From: Draconibacterium sediminis
GTDB taxonomy: Bacteria; Bacteroidota; Bacteroidia; Bacteroidales; Prolixibacteraceae
Direction of reading: 5' to 3'
Assembly: GCF_000949475.1 (NCBI RefSeq)
Contig: NZ_JRHC01000001.1
Coordinates: 1,240,001 to 1,304,000 of the forward strand
DNA length: 64,000 nt
The notes below the pieces were generated by a model that was given only the letters and a program-made list of their open reading frames with translations, searched no databases and was not told where the DNA came from. Below are positions 50,497-61,200 of this stretch, in pieces. Both the position numbers and the translations under genes were made by a program. How positions within the stretch are numbered: the first letter of the stretch is position 1; every line of letters begins with the position of its first letter.

Positions 50497-52332
50497 ATGA
50501 TCAAAAAAATAGTCAACATATTCTTCATGTCGTTAATCCTGCACCTGTTTGGCTTCGGTCTGCAAGCCCAGGAAAATTACGAAATCAGAAAGATAAGTTT
50601 CAAAGGAAACCGATCGTTGGAGAGTAGCTATTTGCTCGATAAAATGGTGGTTGATGAGGTTTCGTACCTGGAGAAATTGTTAACCGATAACGATCCTTCG
50701 TTGTTTAGCCGCGAGTTACTGGATTTGGATTTGGAACGCCTGAGAAAAACCTATCAAAGCGAAGGTTTTGTGAAAGCGCGGGTAGTGCTTGATTCGCTAA
50801 AAGTAAACGATGAGAAACAGACTGTAAAACTCCATTTTATTATCAACGAAGGCGAACCATACACCATTGATACGGTAATTTTTAAATTGAAAAAAGCCAA
50901 TCCTCAGATAAACATTGATTCTATTGCCAGCCGAAACATCCGAAAACTTTCTTTAATCCATTCAAAACGATTCAGCGACGAGGCTTTGAAAGTAGACATT
51001 GCCGCAATCCGAAATATTTTTTTAGACATGAGTTATGCTTATGTTGATGTAGATTATGAAATTCAGCTCGATACCACACAGCAGCTGGTTGGGATTACTT
51101 ATCTAATAAATCCCGGGCCTGTCAGTCATTTTGGAGCCACAACCATAAAGGGAAATAAACATGTGGATGAGGAATTTATTCGGAAGCAGTTTAACTACAG
51201 GGAAGGAGAAGATTACAATAAATCGCTGTTAGATAAAACGCGCGAGTCTTTGTATCACTTGCAGCTTTTTAGTGTGGTTTCGGTGCTTCCACAAAAGGAT
51301 AAAACAACTTTGCGCGACCCGATTCCGGTGAATCTATACATTGAAGAAGCGCCACGATTGAACACCGAGTTTGGTGCCGGTTATGGTACCGAGGATAAAT
51401 TCCGTGCCTTTGTCGATTTAACTTATCTCGGATTTTTGGGTACCGCCCCGCGCATCAATATTTACGCAAAACATTCGGCAATTGAGCCTTATTACCTGAG
51501 TATGAAATGGACGCAGCCACAGGTGTTCGATAAAAAAGGAAGCGTTTCCATCAATCCATTTCTGGGGAGTAATAAAGAGCCGGGGTACCAAACGCGTACC
51601 TATGGATTAAACCTGCCTTTAACCTATCGTTTTAACAAAGAGCTTGATGCAACGCTCACGTATTATTACGAGAAAGTAAAACAGCAAATAGAAGAGGGCG
51701 ATCCTGAATTTCCCGATCCGGAAGATGAGAACTATCTCTACAATAAATCGGGTGTGTTGTTAAGTTCGGTTTTTTCAACAGCGCGCCCGAAATTTTCGCC
51801 TGATCAAGGTGTTAACCTGTCGATGGGAATGAAGCTGAACGGTTATAAGTTTGGTGGCGATTTTAGTTATCTGCGTCTTTGGGGCGATTTTCGAACCTAT
51901 CAAAAAATTGATGATCTGGTGTTGGCACTTCGTGGCATGATCGGGGGGATTCACTCCTCTGACGAAAGTGGTTTTATTCCTGTTGAAGACCGTTTTTATT
52001 CCGGAGGCAGCAACTCAATCCGTGGTTGGAGCCGCTCGGATTTGGGGCCAAAACGCGAAAGCGGAACTCCCCTGGGCGGTAAAAGTATTTTGGAAGGAAA
52101 TGCAGAGCTTCGATATCCGCTTTTTTGGCGCCTGAGTGGTGTAGCCTTTTTTGAAGGAGGTAATGTTTGGGAGAAAGCGTTTAGCTACAAAATAAACGAA
52201 CTGGCATACGCAGCCGGTGGTGGATTGCGTGTTGAAACGCCAATTGGTCCGGTGCGTTTTGATGTTGGATTTCCGTTGTGGAACGAGAAAAAAAGCCCGC
52301 AGTTTTTTATCAGTGTCGGACAGGCATTTTAA
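50497..52332 (+). CDS. tamA: TamA-like Omp85 outer-membrane assembly protein
   Basis: From ATG 50497 (MIKKIVNIFFMSLILHLFGFGLQAQ), 611 residues; the frame is open 78 bases upstream inside the App1 gene. Signal peptide, three POTRA domains (from YEIRKISFKGNRSLESSYL onward; last with VSHFGATTIKGNKHVDEEFI), then a 16-stranded Omp85 barrel with a typical VEDRFYSGGSNSIRGW turn and final strand PQFFISVGQAF. TamA works with TamB in outer-membrane protein or lipid transport. The tamB start is eight bases after its stop, supporting TamA over BamA. Confidence 0.92.
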   Translation: MIKKIVNIFFMSLILHLFGFGLQAQENYEIRKISFKGNRSLESSYLLDKMVVDEVSYLEKLLTDNDPSLFSRELLDLDLERLRKTYQSEGFVKARVVLDSLKVNDEKQTVKLHFIINEGEPYTIDTVIFKLKKANPQINIDSIASRNIRKLSLIHSKRFSDEALKVDIAAIRNIFLDMSYAYVDVDYEIQLDTTQQLVGITYLINPGPVSHFGATTIKGNKHVDEEFIRKQFNYREGEDYNKSLLDKTRESLYHLQLFSVVSVLPQKDKTTLRDPIPVNLYIEEAPRLNTEFGAGYGTEDKFRAFVDLTYLGFLGTAPRINIYAKHSAIEPYYLSMKWTQPQVFDKKGSVSINPFLGSNKEPGYQTRTYGLNLPLTYRFNKELDATLTYYYEKVKQQIEEGDPEFPDPEDENYLYNKSGVLLSSVFSTARPKFSPDQGVNLSMGMKLNGYKFGGDFSYLRLWGDFRTYQKIDDLVLALRGMIGGIHSSDESGFIPVEDRFYSGGSNSIRGWSRSDLGPKRESGTPLGGKSILEGNAELRYPLFWRLSGVAFFEGGNVWEKAFSYKINELAYAAGGGLRVETPIGPVRFDVGFPLWNEKKSPQFFISVGQAF

Positions 52333-52340
52333 GGAAAAGA

Positions 52341-55300
52341 ATGAAAAGTATAGTTCGGAAAATATTGCTCGTTATGGCTTGGCTGCTGGCCGGCATCATC
52401 ATTTTACTGCTCCTTTCCGGATTGCTGATTCAAACACAGCCGGTAAAAAACAAACTCGCACGAGTGGTTGTAAAACAGGCTGAGAAAGTTGTAAATGGGG
52501 AATTGACGATTGGTAAAATAAGCGGCAACTTTTTCTCCAATTTATCATTGGAGGATGTGCTCTGGACGTACCGGGAAGATACTTTTATATACATCAATTC
52601 GGTAGCTGCATCGTACAGTTTGTGGCCGCTAACCCGAGGTGAGTTACAACTGTCAAAGGCCAGTATAAATGCACCATACGTAAACTTTCAGCAACACCAA
52701 GACTCCACCTGGAATTTCAACTCTTTAGTAAATGAACAAACTGAAAGTTCAACGGATACTACGTCGGCATCCGGTAATTTTCGATTGCTTTTATCCAACT
52801 TCCAAATTAACGCAGGCCGGATGCAAATTCAGGCGCTCGATTCGCTTATTCCCAACGAAGTGCGAAATATAAATCTGGAGGCAGACGGCGCTTATTCCTC
52901 CAAAGAGCAAACGCTAAACTTAAAGCGCTTTGGTTTGCAAACTCACAGTCCTGATTTTGATTTACGCGAATTAAGTTTTGCCGCCCGACGCACTGAAGAA
53001 AACATTTCGCTTAATGACTTCCATTTAAAAACAGCACAAAATGGGTTGGATGCAACAGCTAAATACTCCGGTGATGAAACGAAGGAAATTTTTGCTGAAA
53101 TGCAAACAAACCCAATAACCATTAATGAGTTTGAGTTTTTGTTGCCAAATTTCACTCTTCCTGCTCAACCGGAAATTAGTTTCAAGGCAAATTCTACACA
53201 AAAGGGCGTTGAAGCAACACTTTCTGTTCGGGATAAAAATCAGCAGTTAAACCTCGATCTTTTTTCCGAAAATCTACTGCAGTTTATCAATGGTAGTGAT
53301 AAAACAGGGCTGAAATACAACGTTTCCGGGAACATAGAAAATATTAATCTGGCACACTGGATTGGGAACCCGGAGTTGGATCATACGATAAACGGCAACT
53401 TTAAAATTGATGGAAACGGAACAGATCCGAAAACTGCAGATATAAAAGTAGATGGAGATTTTAGGGATTGTGTCTTTGCGCAAAAGCCGGTTAAAAGGAT
53501 AAATCTGAAACTCCGGATGAATCATGGAGATCTTTCGGGAAGGATCAATGCCAAAGGAAATTTTGGATCGCTTACCGTTCTGCCGGAAATAAAAGATCTT
53601 TTGGAGCGTCCAACATCCAAAATGCAGCTGGTGACAAAAAATTTGAACCTGGCGCCTTTGTTGGGTAACGATTCTTTACAATCGGATATCAACTTAAAAG
53701 CCGATTTGAGTGGTGAAGGTTTTGATCCTGAGATACTGCAGGTCCGTGCAAATTTGAAACTGAGTAAGTCTTCTTTAGCCGGATACCAATTGGATTCTAT
53801 GATGGGGCAGGTTAATTACAGCCAACAAAATATTGTAATAGATTCGCTTTGGGCAAACGCAGAATCGCTGCATTTAACGGCTTCGGGGAATTACAATTTA
53901 GCCGGAAGTTCAGCTATTGAGTTGGTGGCAGAATTTGAAAATCTAGAGGATTTTTCAGCTTTTATACCATTGGATAGTGTCTACGGGAAGGGAAATGTAA
54001 ATGCCCAACTTTCGGGTAGACAAGACTCTTTGTCGTTGGCAGCAAACGTAGAATTACAAAAAGCAGGATTTACTGATATCTCAGCCGGAAAACTTGTGGT
54101 GAATGCTACCGGACAACTTACTCCGGGTGATACCACTTTTTCTGCAGTTGCTCAGCTAGAAAGTTTCAAAGCCGGAAGTTTTGAGTTGGATAGCATTCGT
54201 GCCGCTGCCAATTATTTTATCGATTCATTGCAGTTGGAGATGCAGGCAAATGGCAACGAGCTTCAAACACAACTGAAGTCCGAAATCGCACTTGGAAATG
54301 TGATAAAGATTGCTCTTTCGGAATGGGATCTGGATTTTAAAAACCAACATCTGCACCTGGCTGAAACACCTGCGGTACTCGAACTGGATTCGTTGGAATA
54401 CAGGCTAAGTAACCTGAAAATGGTTTCCGATAATACCGATTCAGCCCAGTACATAAAAGCCGGTGGAGTATTTTCGCAGCACGGCGATGAAGATTTTGAG
54501 TTTGAAGTGGCCAATGTGGATATTCCCGGCTTGCTGGAAAGTTTTGGGGTAAATGCCGAAATTTCCGGAAGAATAAATGCTGAAGCGAGACTTAACGGAA
54601 CAGCGTCGTTGCCGGAGTTGAATGGAAGTTTGGAAATTGATGAGGCCCTGGTTTATGGTTATAAATTTACCGATTTTGGCGGAACGTTTAACTTAAAAGA
54701 CGACCGTCTGAATTTTGACGGACAAGTTGTTCCGCTTGATACAGGCATGCTTGAAATAAAAGCCAATATTCCTTTAGAGGCCAGGTTTGACAGTATGAGC
54801 TTTTTAGTAGACTCAAATGCCGCGGTTAGTGGTGGGGTAACTGTGCAGCGTTTTCCCTTGTCGGCAATGCAGTTTTTAGATGAGGCCGAAAAGGTGGAAG
54901 GATTTTTAGACGGGCAGCTAAATTTGGGCGGTACCTTAAAATCTCCTGAGCCGGATGGAAATCTAAGCCTGAAAAATGCTGAAATTTTAATTCCCAAATA
55001 CGGCATTGAATACAAAAACATTATACTCGATCTTCAGTTTTCGGAAAATGCGGCTCAGCTCGATTCGTTTTTCATAAAAACGGACGACGGAAATCTAAAA
55101 GCCACCGGTGCAGTTGATTTTGGATCTGCCATTTACAACGGAAAAATCAAACAATCTGAAATAAATATTCATTTCAACTCCTTTAATCCGGTAGATCACC
55201 GGCAGTTTAATATGGAAATGTCAGGCGATGCCAGTTTAAAGGCCGAGGGCGGGAAAATGGTTTTTGACGGCGATCTGGAAATACCTGAAGCCAATATTTA

Positions 55301-56219
55301 TTTGCCGGCAATTATGAATTTAACCGGGCAGTTTACCAAACCGGAATTACCTGAACCGGTATTGATGCGCGAAATACAAAAACTAAAAGACACAACAATT
55401 GTATCCGTGGCAGTAAACGATACGATTTCTGTAAATGATACGCTCAGTATTGGTTCGCTTTCTAACTTAACCGGGCGGCTTTCTGTTAAAATTCCACAGA
55501 ATACATGGATAAGAAACAAGGAGCTGTATGTGGAGGTCTCCGGAGATCTGGAGGTTATAAAAAACCCTGAGTTTTTCGAGCTTTTTGGAAGTATTAATGT
55601 GGTGCGCGGACAGTATCAGCTTCTTGGAAAAACCTTCAAAATTGATGAGGGAAGCATCACTTTTCAGGGCGGAGAAGAACTGGTGCCGCGGCTGAATATT
55701 CAGGCAGTGTATGCTTTTCGTAATCCCGAAAAAGTAAAGCAGGAACTAACGGCCCGGGTGTCGGGAACTGCCGGTGAGCCGGAGATTAGCTTTACACTCG
55801 ATGGTAGCCAAATCAGTGAAGGTGATGCCCTTTCGTATATTTTGTTTGGTACGGCAATGAACGAGTTAAGCATTGCACAACAGGAGAATGTTTCTGGAGC
55901 TGGGCAAATTGCAGGTTCGGCAGCTATGTCGTTGCTTTCGTCGCAATTAACCGAGTTACTGGGCGAGAAACTTGATGTTGACTACATTGAGCTAAAAGGT
56001 GAAGGTGATTTTGAAAATGCCACTGTTGTTGTGGGCAAATACATTACCAACGACCTGTTTGTAAGCTACGAACAGCGCTTTGGCGAAACCGATGAAAAAG
56101 ATCTTTCAAAGTACGAAGTAAAACTGGAGTACGAACTGTTCCGGTTCCTGTTTCTTCAGCTAAATAACTCGTCGAGCGAAAGTGGTTTTGATGTGATTAT
56201 AAAACTCAATTCGAATTAG
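52341..56219 (+). CDS. tamB: TamB, translocation and assembly module inner-membrane component
   Basis: From ATG 52341 (MKSIVRKILLVMAWLLAGIIILLLLSGLL), 1292 residues, with AAGGAAAAGA upstream as likely RBS. One N-terminal membrane anchor is followed by a very long beta-taco/AsmA-like repeat domain (e.g. INAPYVNFQ, LKADLSGEG, FDGQVVPLDTGMLEIKA) and the C-terminal DUF490 end (SINVVRGQYQLLGKTFKIDEGSITFQGG, then KVKQELTARVSGTAGEPEISF...). Such proteins bridge the periplasm. Works with TamA, whose gene ends eight bases upstream. Family members are linked to lipid transport between membranes. Confidence 0.95.
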   Translation: MKSIVRKILLVMAWLLAGIIILLLLSGLLIQTQPVKNKLARVVVKQAEKVVNGELTIGKISGNFFSNLSLEDVLWTYREDTFIYINSVAASYSLWPLTRGELQLSKASINAPYVNFQQHQDSTWNFNSLVNEQTESSTDTTSASGNFRLLLSNFQINAGRMQIQALDSLIPNEVRNINLEADGAYSSKEQTLNLKRFGLQTHSPDFDLRELSFAARRTEENISLNDFHLKTAQNGLDATAKYSGDETKEIFAEMQTNPITINEFEFLLPNFTLPAQPEISFKANSTQKGVEATLSVRDKNQQLNLDLFSENLLQFINGSDKTGLKYNVSGNIENINLAHWIGNPELDHTINGNFKIDGNGTDPKTADIKVDGDFRDCVFAQKPVKRINLKLRMNHGDLSGRINAKGNFGSLTVLPEIKDLLERPTSKMQLVTKNLNLAPLLGNDSLQSDINLKADLSGEGFDPEILQVRANLKLSKSSLAGYQLDSMMGQVNYSQQNIVIDSLWANAESLHLTASGNYNLAGSSAIELVAEFENLEDFSAFIPLDSVYGKGNVNAQLSGRQDSLSLAANVELQKAGFTDISAGKLVVNATGQLTPGDTTFSAVAQLESFKAGSFELDSIRAAANYFIDSLQLEMQANGNELQTQLKSEIALGNVIKIALSEWDLDFKNQHLHLAETPAVLELDSLEYRLSNLKMVSDNTDSAQYIKAGGVFSQHGDEDFEFEVANVDIPGLLESFGVNAEISGRINAEARLNGTASLPELNGSLEIDEALVYGYKFTDFGGTFNLKDDRLNFDGQVVPLDTGMLEIKANIPLEARFDSMSFLVDSNAAVSGGVTVQRFPLSAMQFLDEAEKVEGFLDGQLNLGGTLKSPEPDGNLSLKNAEILIPKYGIEYKNIILDLQFSENAAQLDSFFIKTDDGNLKATGAVDFGSAIYNGKIKQSEINIHFNSFNPVDHRQFNMEMSGDASLKAEGGKMVFDGDLEIPEANIYLPAIMNLTGQFTKPELPEPVLMREIQKLKDTTIVSVAVNDTISVNDTLSIGSLSNLTGRLSVKIPQNTWIRNKELYVEVSGDLEVIKNPEFFELFGSINVVRGQYQLLGKTFKIDEGSITFQGGEELVPRLNIQAVYAFRNPEKVKQELTARVSGTAGEPEISFTLDGSQISEGDALSYILFGTAMNELSIAQQENVSGAGQIAGSAAMSLLSSQLTELLGEKLDVDYIELKGEGDFENATVVVGKYITNDLFVSYEQRFGETDEKDLSKYEVKLEYELFRFLFLQLNNSSSESGFDVIIKLNSN

Positions 56220-56380
56220 TTTACGAAGCAGCGATTACCCGCATAATTTCAAATTCAGGATTAAGTTTTAAAAATGGGGCTGTGCTAAGTGGTTTAATAA
56301 CAGAATGGTGATTAATATTATTTCTGTTTTGTTTTTTGTTAAATTACGATTTTTCAGATGTTACACAACTACAGTATAAC

Positions 56381-56388
56381 TATATTTG
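56381..56388 (+). promoter_or_regulatory. Candidate -7 promoter element for the TPR/LuxR gene
   Basis: TATATTTG is an exact match to TAnnTTTG, 48 bases before the start codon, in the 216-base gap after tamB. No good TTTG at the -33 position, so moderate support. Confidence 0.45.
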
Positions 56389-56435
56389 CCACGAATTCGT
56401 AGGTGTAGTACCGGATAAAACTGAAGAGAGATAAA

Positions 56436-58049
56436 ATGAATAAAATTGTATGCTTGCTGTTAATACTTCTTTTTTCGTTTTCCCTCAAAGCACAAAATAA
56501 TACCGGCTTTCGTTCGCTTTTGCAGCAACTTCAGCAGGCTGACGATGATGCAACCAGAACCGAGTTACTCATCGAACTTTCACGACAAACCCGGGCCCAA
56601 AACCTTTCCGAAAGTTTGAGTTATGCACAACAGGCTTTAACTACTTCTGAAGAACTTGATGATCCGTTGTTAACAGCACAGGCGCACAATAATATGGGCA
56701 TTATTTTGTACCATATTGGCGGGTACGACAGGTCTTTGGAGCATTTTCTCGAAAGCAAAAAAATATATGAAAATACCGGCGAAGATAACCTGTTGATTGG
56801 GCAGATCAATAACATCTGCGGGGTGCATTTGCAATTGGAAGAATACGACAAAGCCTGGATTTTATACCAGGAACTGTTTGATAAACAGAACGAATTGCTG
56901 GCACGGGGCGATTCGTCGAACCTCCCGCAAATGCATGTTTTTTATAACCGCATGGGAATTATCAGCGAAAAACGGGGAGAGCTGAAAAAGGCACAATCGT
57001 TTTTTGAAATGGCGGTTGAAAATGCGACCAAATACAACTATCAAAACCGGCTGGCTTCGATTTATAATTCGATGGCAGAGAATTATTTTCGCTTAAATCT
57101 TGAGGAAGAAGCACTGCAAACCCTGCAACTGGCTGTAAAATTTAGCGAGGAATTCGACGACATGATCGAATTATCGCGGGCAAACCGGCAGATTGGCCAG
57201 TATCATTATGAGAAAAACAATATTGACGAAGCGCTGACAAAAGCATTACAAAGTCTACAGGCTGCCGAAAAAACAAAGTCGTTTGTGCTGGAAAGTGAAG
57301 CTTATTATCTCTTGTACGAGATTGAGCAAACGGCAGGCAATTTTTCCGATGCACTGGATTATTATAAAAATTATACCACCCGGCAGGATAGCATTTTTAA
57401 CGAGCAAACCATTAAGGAAATTACGCGTCTTGAGATGACGCACGAGTTTGAAAAAAAGCAGGAACAATACAAAAACCAAAATGCTCGAGTAAAACTTACA
57501 TACGGAATAATAATTCTGGGACTGCTTCTTGGCCTTATCATTTTTGTATTGTATTTCAGGCTAAATAAAAGCAAAGACAAAGGTGCGTATCTGGCCATGA
57601 AAACACTGGAAAAGGATCTGGAATTACGCGAAAGAGAACTTGTAATGAAGGAACTTTACCTGGTGGAGAAAAACCAAACCTTACAAAAAGTTATAAAACA
57701 ACTTTCGGATGCCAGGGGTAAGGCCAGGGCGGAAGTGAAAGCCATAATTGAAGATTCGGAGAAGTTGTTAAAGGCAAGTTTAAACACTTCGGTGTGGGAA
57801 GAGTTTGAAACCAGGTATCAGCAGGTGCACGAAGGATTTTATGAAAAAATTCGTGAACGATTCCCTGATCTGTCGCCAACCGAAGAGAAATTGTGTGCTT
57901 TACTGCGACTCGGAATGTCGTCGAAAGAAATTGCCGAGCTGTCGCAACAAAGTGTAAAAAGTGTTGAAGTTGCCCGGTCGAGGTTGCGAAAAAAGCTAAA
58001 TCTTACCAATACCAATGTTAATTTAAGCACATTTCTCGCCAATCTGTAA
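56436..58049 (+). CDS. TPR and LuxR-type HTH membrane regulator
   Basis: 537 residues. Signal peptide (MNKIVCLLLILLFSFSLKAQ), then periplasmic TPR repeats (about 25-320, e.g. AQAHNNMGIILYHIGGYDRSLEHFLESKKIYE). One membrane helix (VKLTYGIIILGLLLGLIIFVLYF, about 349-371) separates them from a cytoplasmic coiled coil (DLELRERELVMKELYLVEK) and a LuxR-type HTH (LSPTEEKLCALLRLGMSSKEIAELSQQSVKSVEVARSRLRKKL). This layout occurs widely in Bacteroidota; it probably relays periplasmic signals to DNA directly. Target unknown. Lies between tamB and a giant subtilase. Confidence 0.92.
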   Translation: MNKIVCLLLILLFSFSLKAQNNTGFRSLLQQLQQADDDATRTELLIELSRQTRAQNLSESLSYAQQALTTSEELDDPLLTAQAHNNMGIILYHIGGYDRSLEHFLESKKIYENTGEDNLLIGQINNICGVHLQLEEYDKAWILYQELFDKQNELLARGDSSNLPQMHVFYNRMGIISEKRGELKKAQSFFEMAVENATKYNYQNRLASIYNSMAENYFRLNLEEEALQTLQLAVKFSEEFDDMIELSRANRQIGQYHYEKNNIDEALTKALQSLQAAEKTKSFVLESEAYYLLYEIEQTAGNFSDALDYYKNYTTRQDSIFNEQTIKEITRLEMTHEFEKKQEQYKNQNARVKLTYGIIILGLLLGLIIFVLYFRLNKSKDKGAYLAMKTLEKDLELRERELVMKELYLVEKNQTLQKVIKQLSDARGKARAEVKAIIEDSEKLLKASLNTSVWEEFETRYQQVHEGFYEKIRERFPDLSPTEEKLCALLRLGMSSKEIAELSQQSVKSVEVARSRLRKKLNLTNTNVNLSTFLANL

Positions 58050-58297
58050 ACGAACTTATTTTCTCTTTTAATTTTTACTTCTTTTTCGTTTGATATTGAA
58101 GGTTTATGCCGTGTAAGTGTCATGTGTTTAGTGTTTTATGTGAACGTGCAACTGCTGGTTATTAGGTGGTAAATTTCGTGTGAGTGGTATTGTTATGGTC
58201 GTTTTTTAGGTTGTAGTGCACAAGCTAAGGAGCATCTTATATAATAATATCTCATGAATTTGATATTTGTGTTCCATAAAATATAAAAATTCTAAAA

Positions 58298-61200
58298 ATG
58301 CGAAATTTCTACATCTCTAAAAAAATTGCTTTTGTTTTCCTGATGCTGTTTCTTGTAGCAGGAAAATTATTTGCGCAAGAGCCGGATGCCAGTCCGGTGA
58401 AAGGCGTTATCCGGGTAAAACTAACCCAGGAAGCTGCTCTTCAAATGGAGGGACACTCAGATGTTTCCCAGTTAAACCCGCTTCAAACTGCTATTCCCGG
58501 GTTTAATATTCTGAACAAAGAATACAACGCAACAAGCATGAAGCCGGTTTTTCGTGTAGCCGGAAAATTTGCCGAACGTCAACGAAAATATGGTTTGCAT
58601 TTGTGGTACGAGATCAATATCGACAGCACCACAAATTTAAGCGATGCACTTTCGAAATACGGAGATCTGGATGCTATTGAATCAGCCGAATCAAAGAACC
58701 ACTACTTTAGTTTGTCGGGTGGTGAAATGGTTGAAACTTCACCTGCAACAGAAAGAACTTTAGATGAAAAACCCAACGATCCGCTGCTTTATACGCAGTG
58801 GCATTACGAAAATATTGGACAAAGCGGCGGTACTCCGGGCGCTGATATTAACCTGATTAAAGCCTGGAAACTTGAAACCGGTAATCCGGATGTAGTGGTG
58901 GCTGTTATTGATGGTGGTGTGGATTATCAGCACGAAGATCTGGCAGCCAACATGTGGACCAACGAAGATGAAATTCCAGGAAACGGAATTGATGACGATA
59001 ACAACGGTTACATCGATGACTTTTATGGATGGAACTTTGTAATGGGGGTTCCAACCATTGTTCCGCACGAGCACGGAACACACGTAGCAGGAACTATTGC
59101 CGCGGTAAACAATAACGGTATAGGTGTTGCCGGTGTTGCCGGTGGAAGTGGCAACGGCGATGGTGTTCGCATCATGTCGTGCCAGGTGTTTAGTGCAGTT
59201 CCGGGAGGTACTGATGAGTACGCAGGTGGTTTTGAAGAGGCGTTTATTTATGCTGCCGATAATGGTGCCACCATTTCGAATAACTCGTGGGGTGGTGGTG
59301 CTCCAAGCCAGGTAATGCTGGATGCCATCAACTATTACATTGATAACGCCGGTATCGACGAAAACGGTAATTCAACCGGCCCGGTACAAGGTGGCGGACT
59401 TCCAATTTTTGCTGCAGGTAACTTCAATAGCTACAGCGACTACATTGGTTTACCACGTGCTGCATACCCATCACAATATGATCTTGGAATTTCGGTGGCC
59501 AACACCAACCACTACGATATGAAATCAACATCGTCGTACTTTAGCGAGGTGGTTGATATTTCTGCTCCAGGCGACCAGATTTATTCAACACTGCCGGGCA
59601 ACCGCTACGGTGGTCCGCACTGGGGGGGAACATCAATGGCCTCGCCACACGTTACCGGTGTAGCTGCTCTTATTGCATCAAAATATGCCTATCACATTAC
59701 TACTGATGAAATCACAGAACGCTTGTTAAGCACTGCAAAAGATATTTATCACCTGAATCCGTCATTTACAGGCTACCTTGGAAAAGGACGTTTGGATGCC
59801 TACGCCGCGTTGGTTGATAATCCCGGAGTTGTTCCGGCAATTGATGACTGGGGATTTTACAGCATTGATGAAAATACTTTCCACATTGGTTGGATGCTCG
59901 TAGAAAATATTCAGGGAATCACCATCACCGATTACGAAATTTTGGTTGCTCCCGGCGAAATCACCGATACTACTTTCTTCAAATCAACCGCAACTGCCAG
60001 TGCTTTCCACTCAGCAGCCAGGTATTCATTCGATCAGTTTTATATCGAAAACCTGGAGCCAAATACAACTTATACAATAGCTGTTCGTGCCAAAGACCGT
60101 TTTGGCAATTTATCAGGTCTTTCAGAACTGTTTACAGCAACAACCTGGAAAGCTGCCGATGTGGAATTGCTTTCGAACGATACACTGGAAGTAAATATCG
60201 ATGTTCAGGAAAGTAACCTGGGCTACGATAATTATTCTTTCCGTAACAGAGGAGAGGCATTTTCGCGTTATGACTGGGTAGTTAAAGGTTACGAAACTTT
60301 AGAGTTAAAATCGGCAGAGACTTTGCCTTCAACATACGGATTCCGCCTGGCCATGCAGGAATTAAGCGACGGTGGCCAAATTAGTATTGGAATGTATGCC
60401 AGCCCAAGCTGGAACGAAGAAACGTCGACTTACAGTTTTACCGACTCGGTTAGCCATGAAGATTTAAGTACACCTGATGAAATGGTGGGCCCCGGAAACT
60501 TAAGTTATGCCCAGGAAACTACCTACGAGAGCTGGATGTATGCCAACAAATTCGTGGCAGATCATGATATGGAACTTTCGCATGTGGGAGCATATATCGC
60601 AACCGAAATGTACGATGGATCGATGTTTAATTTTTCTATTCACGTAGGAGGTGAAGAATACCCCGGAGGCGAACCGGTGGCATCAGGCGGAAGTTATATA
60701 ACCGGTTACCGCGATGGAGGCTGGTACCACACTACGCTTTCGAAAAATGTGGCCGTGAACGAAGGCGACATTTTCTGGGTTACCGTAACTGCGCCAAGAG
60801 GTGTTTACTTGCCTCTTGGAGCTAAAAATGCAACAGAATACAGCTACCTGCGAAAAGGGAAAAGTTATGCCCGTGTAGCTCCCGAGCAAAACTACATGAC
60901 CGATATCGGTTCTGTGTTTGGCAAATACCTGATGATTCGTGCATACGAGTCGGTACGCAACAGCAATCTGGTAAAATTTACTCCAAGAAACGGAGACATT
61001 CAGCCTGATTCTGTTCAAAAGATCGACATTGAAGTAAACGGTAACTATTTCGATAATGGTACCCATCTGGTTGAACTGATGATGCGACACGATGATCCGA
61101 AAAAAGGAGCTTTATCGAAATTTGTAAAAGTTAATATAAGCGGACAGGAACCTAAGCTGGAAACCAACCTGAGTGCAGTTGATTTTGGCACCCAGTTTTT

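Noticed and set aside
52278-52340. Upstream start for tamB overlapping tamA
   Set aside because: The overlap codons belong to the tamA end in another frame; ATG 52341 has an RBS and starts the membrane anchor.
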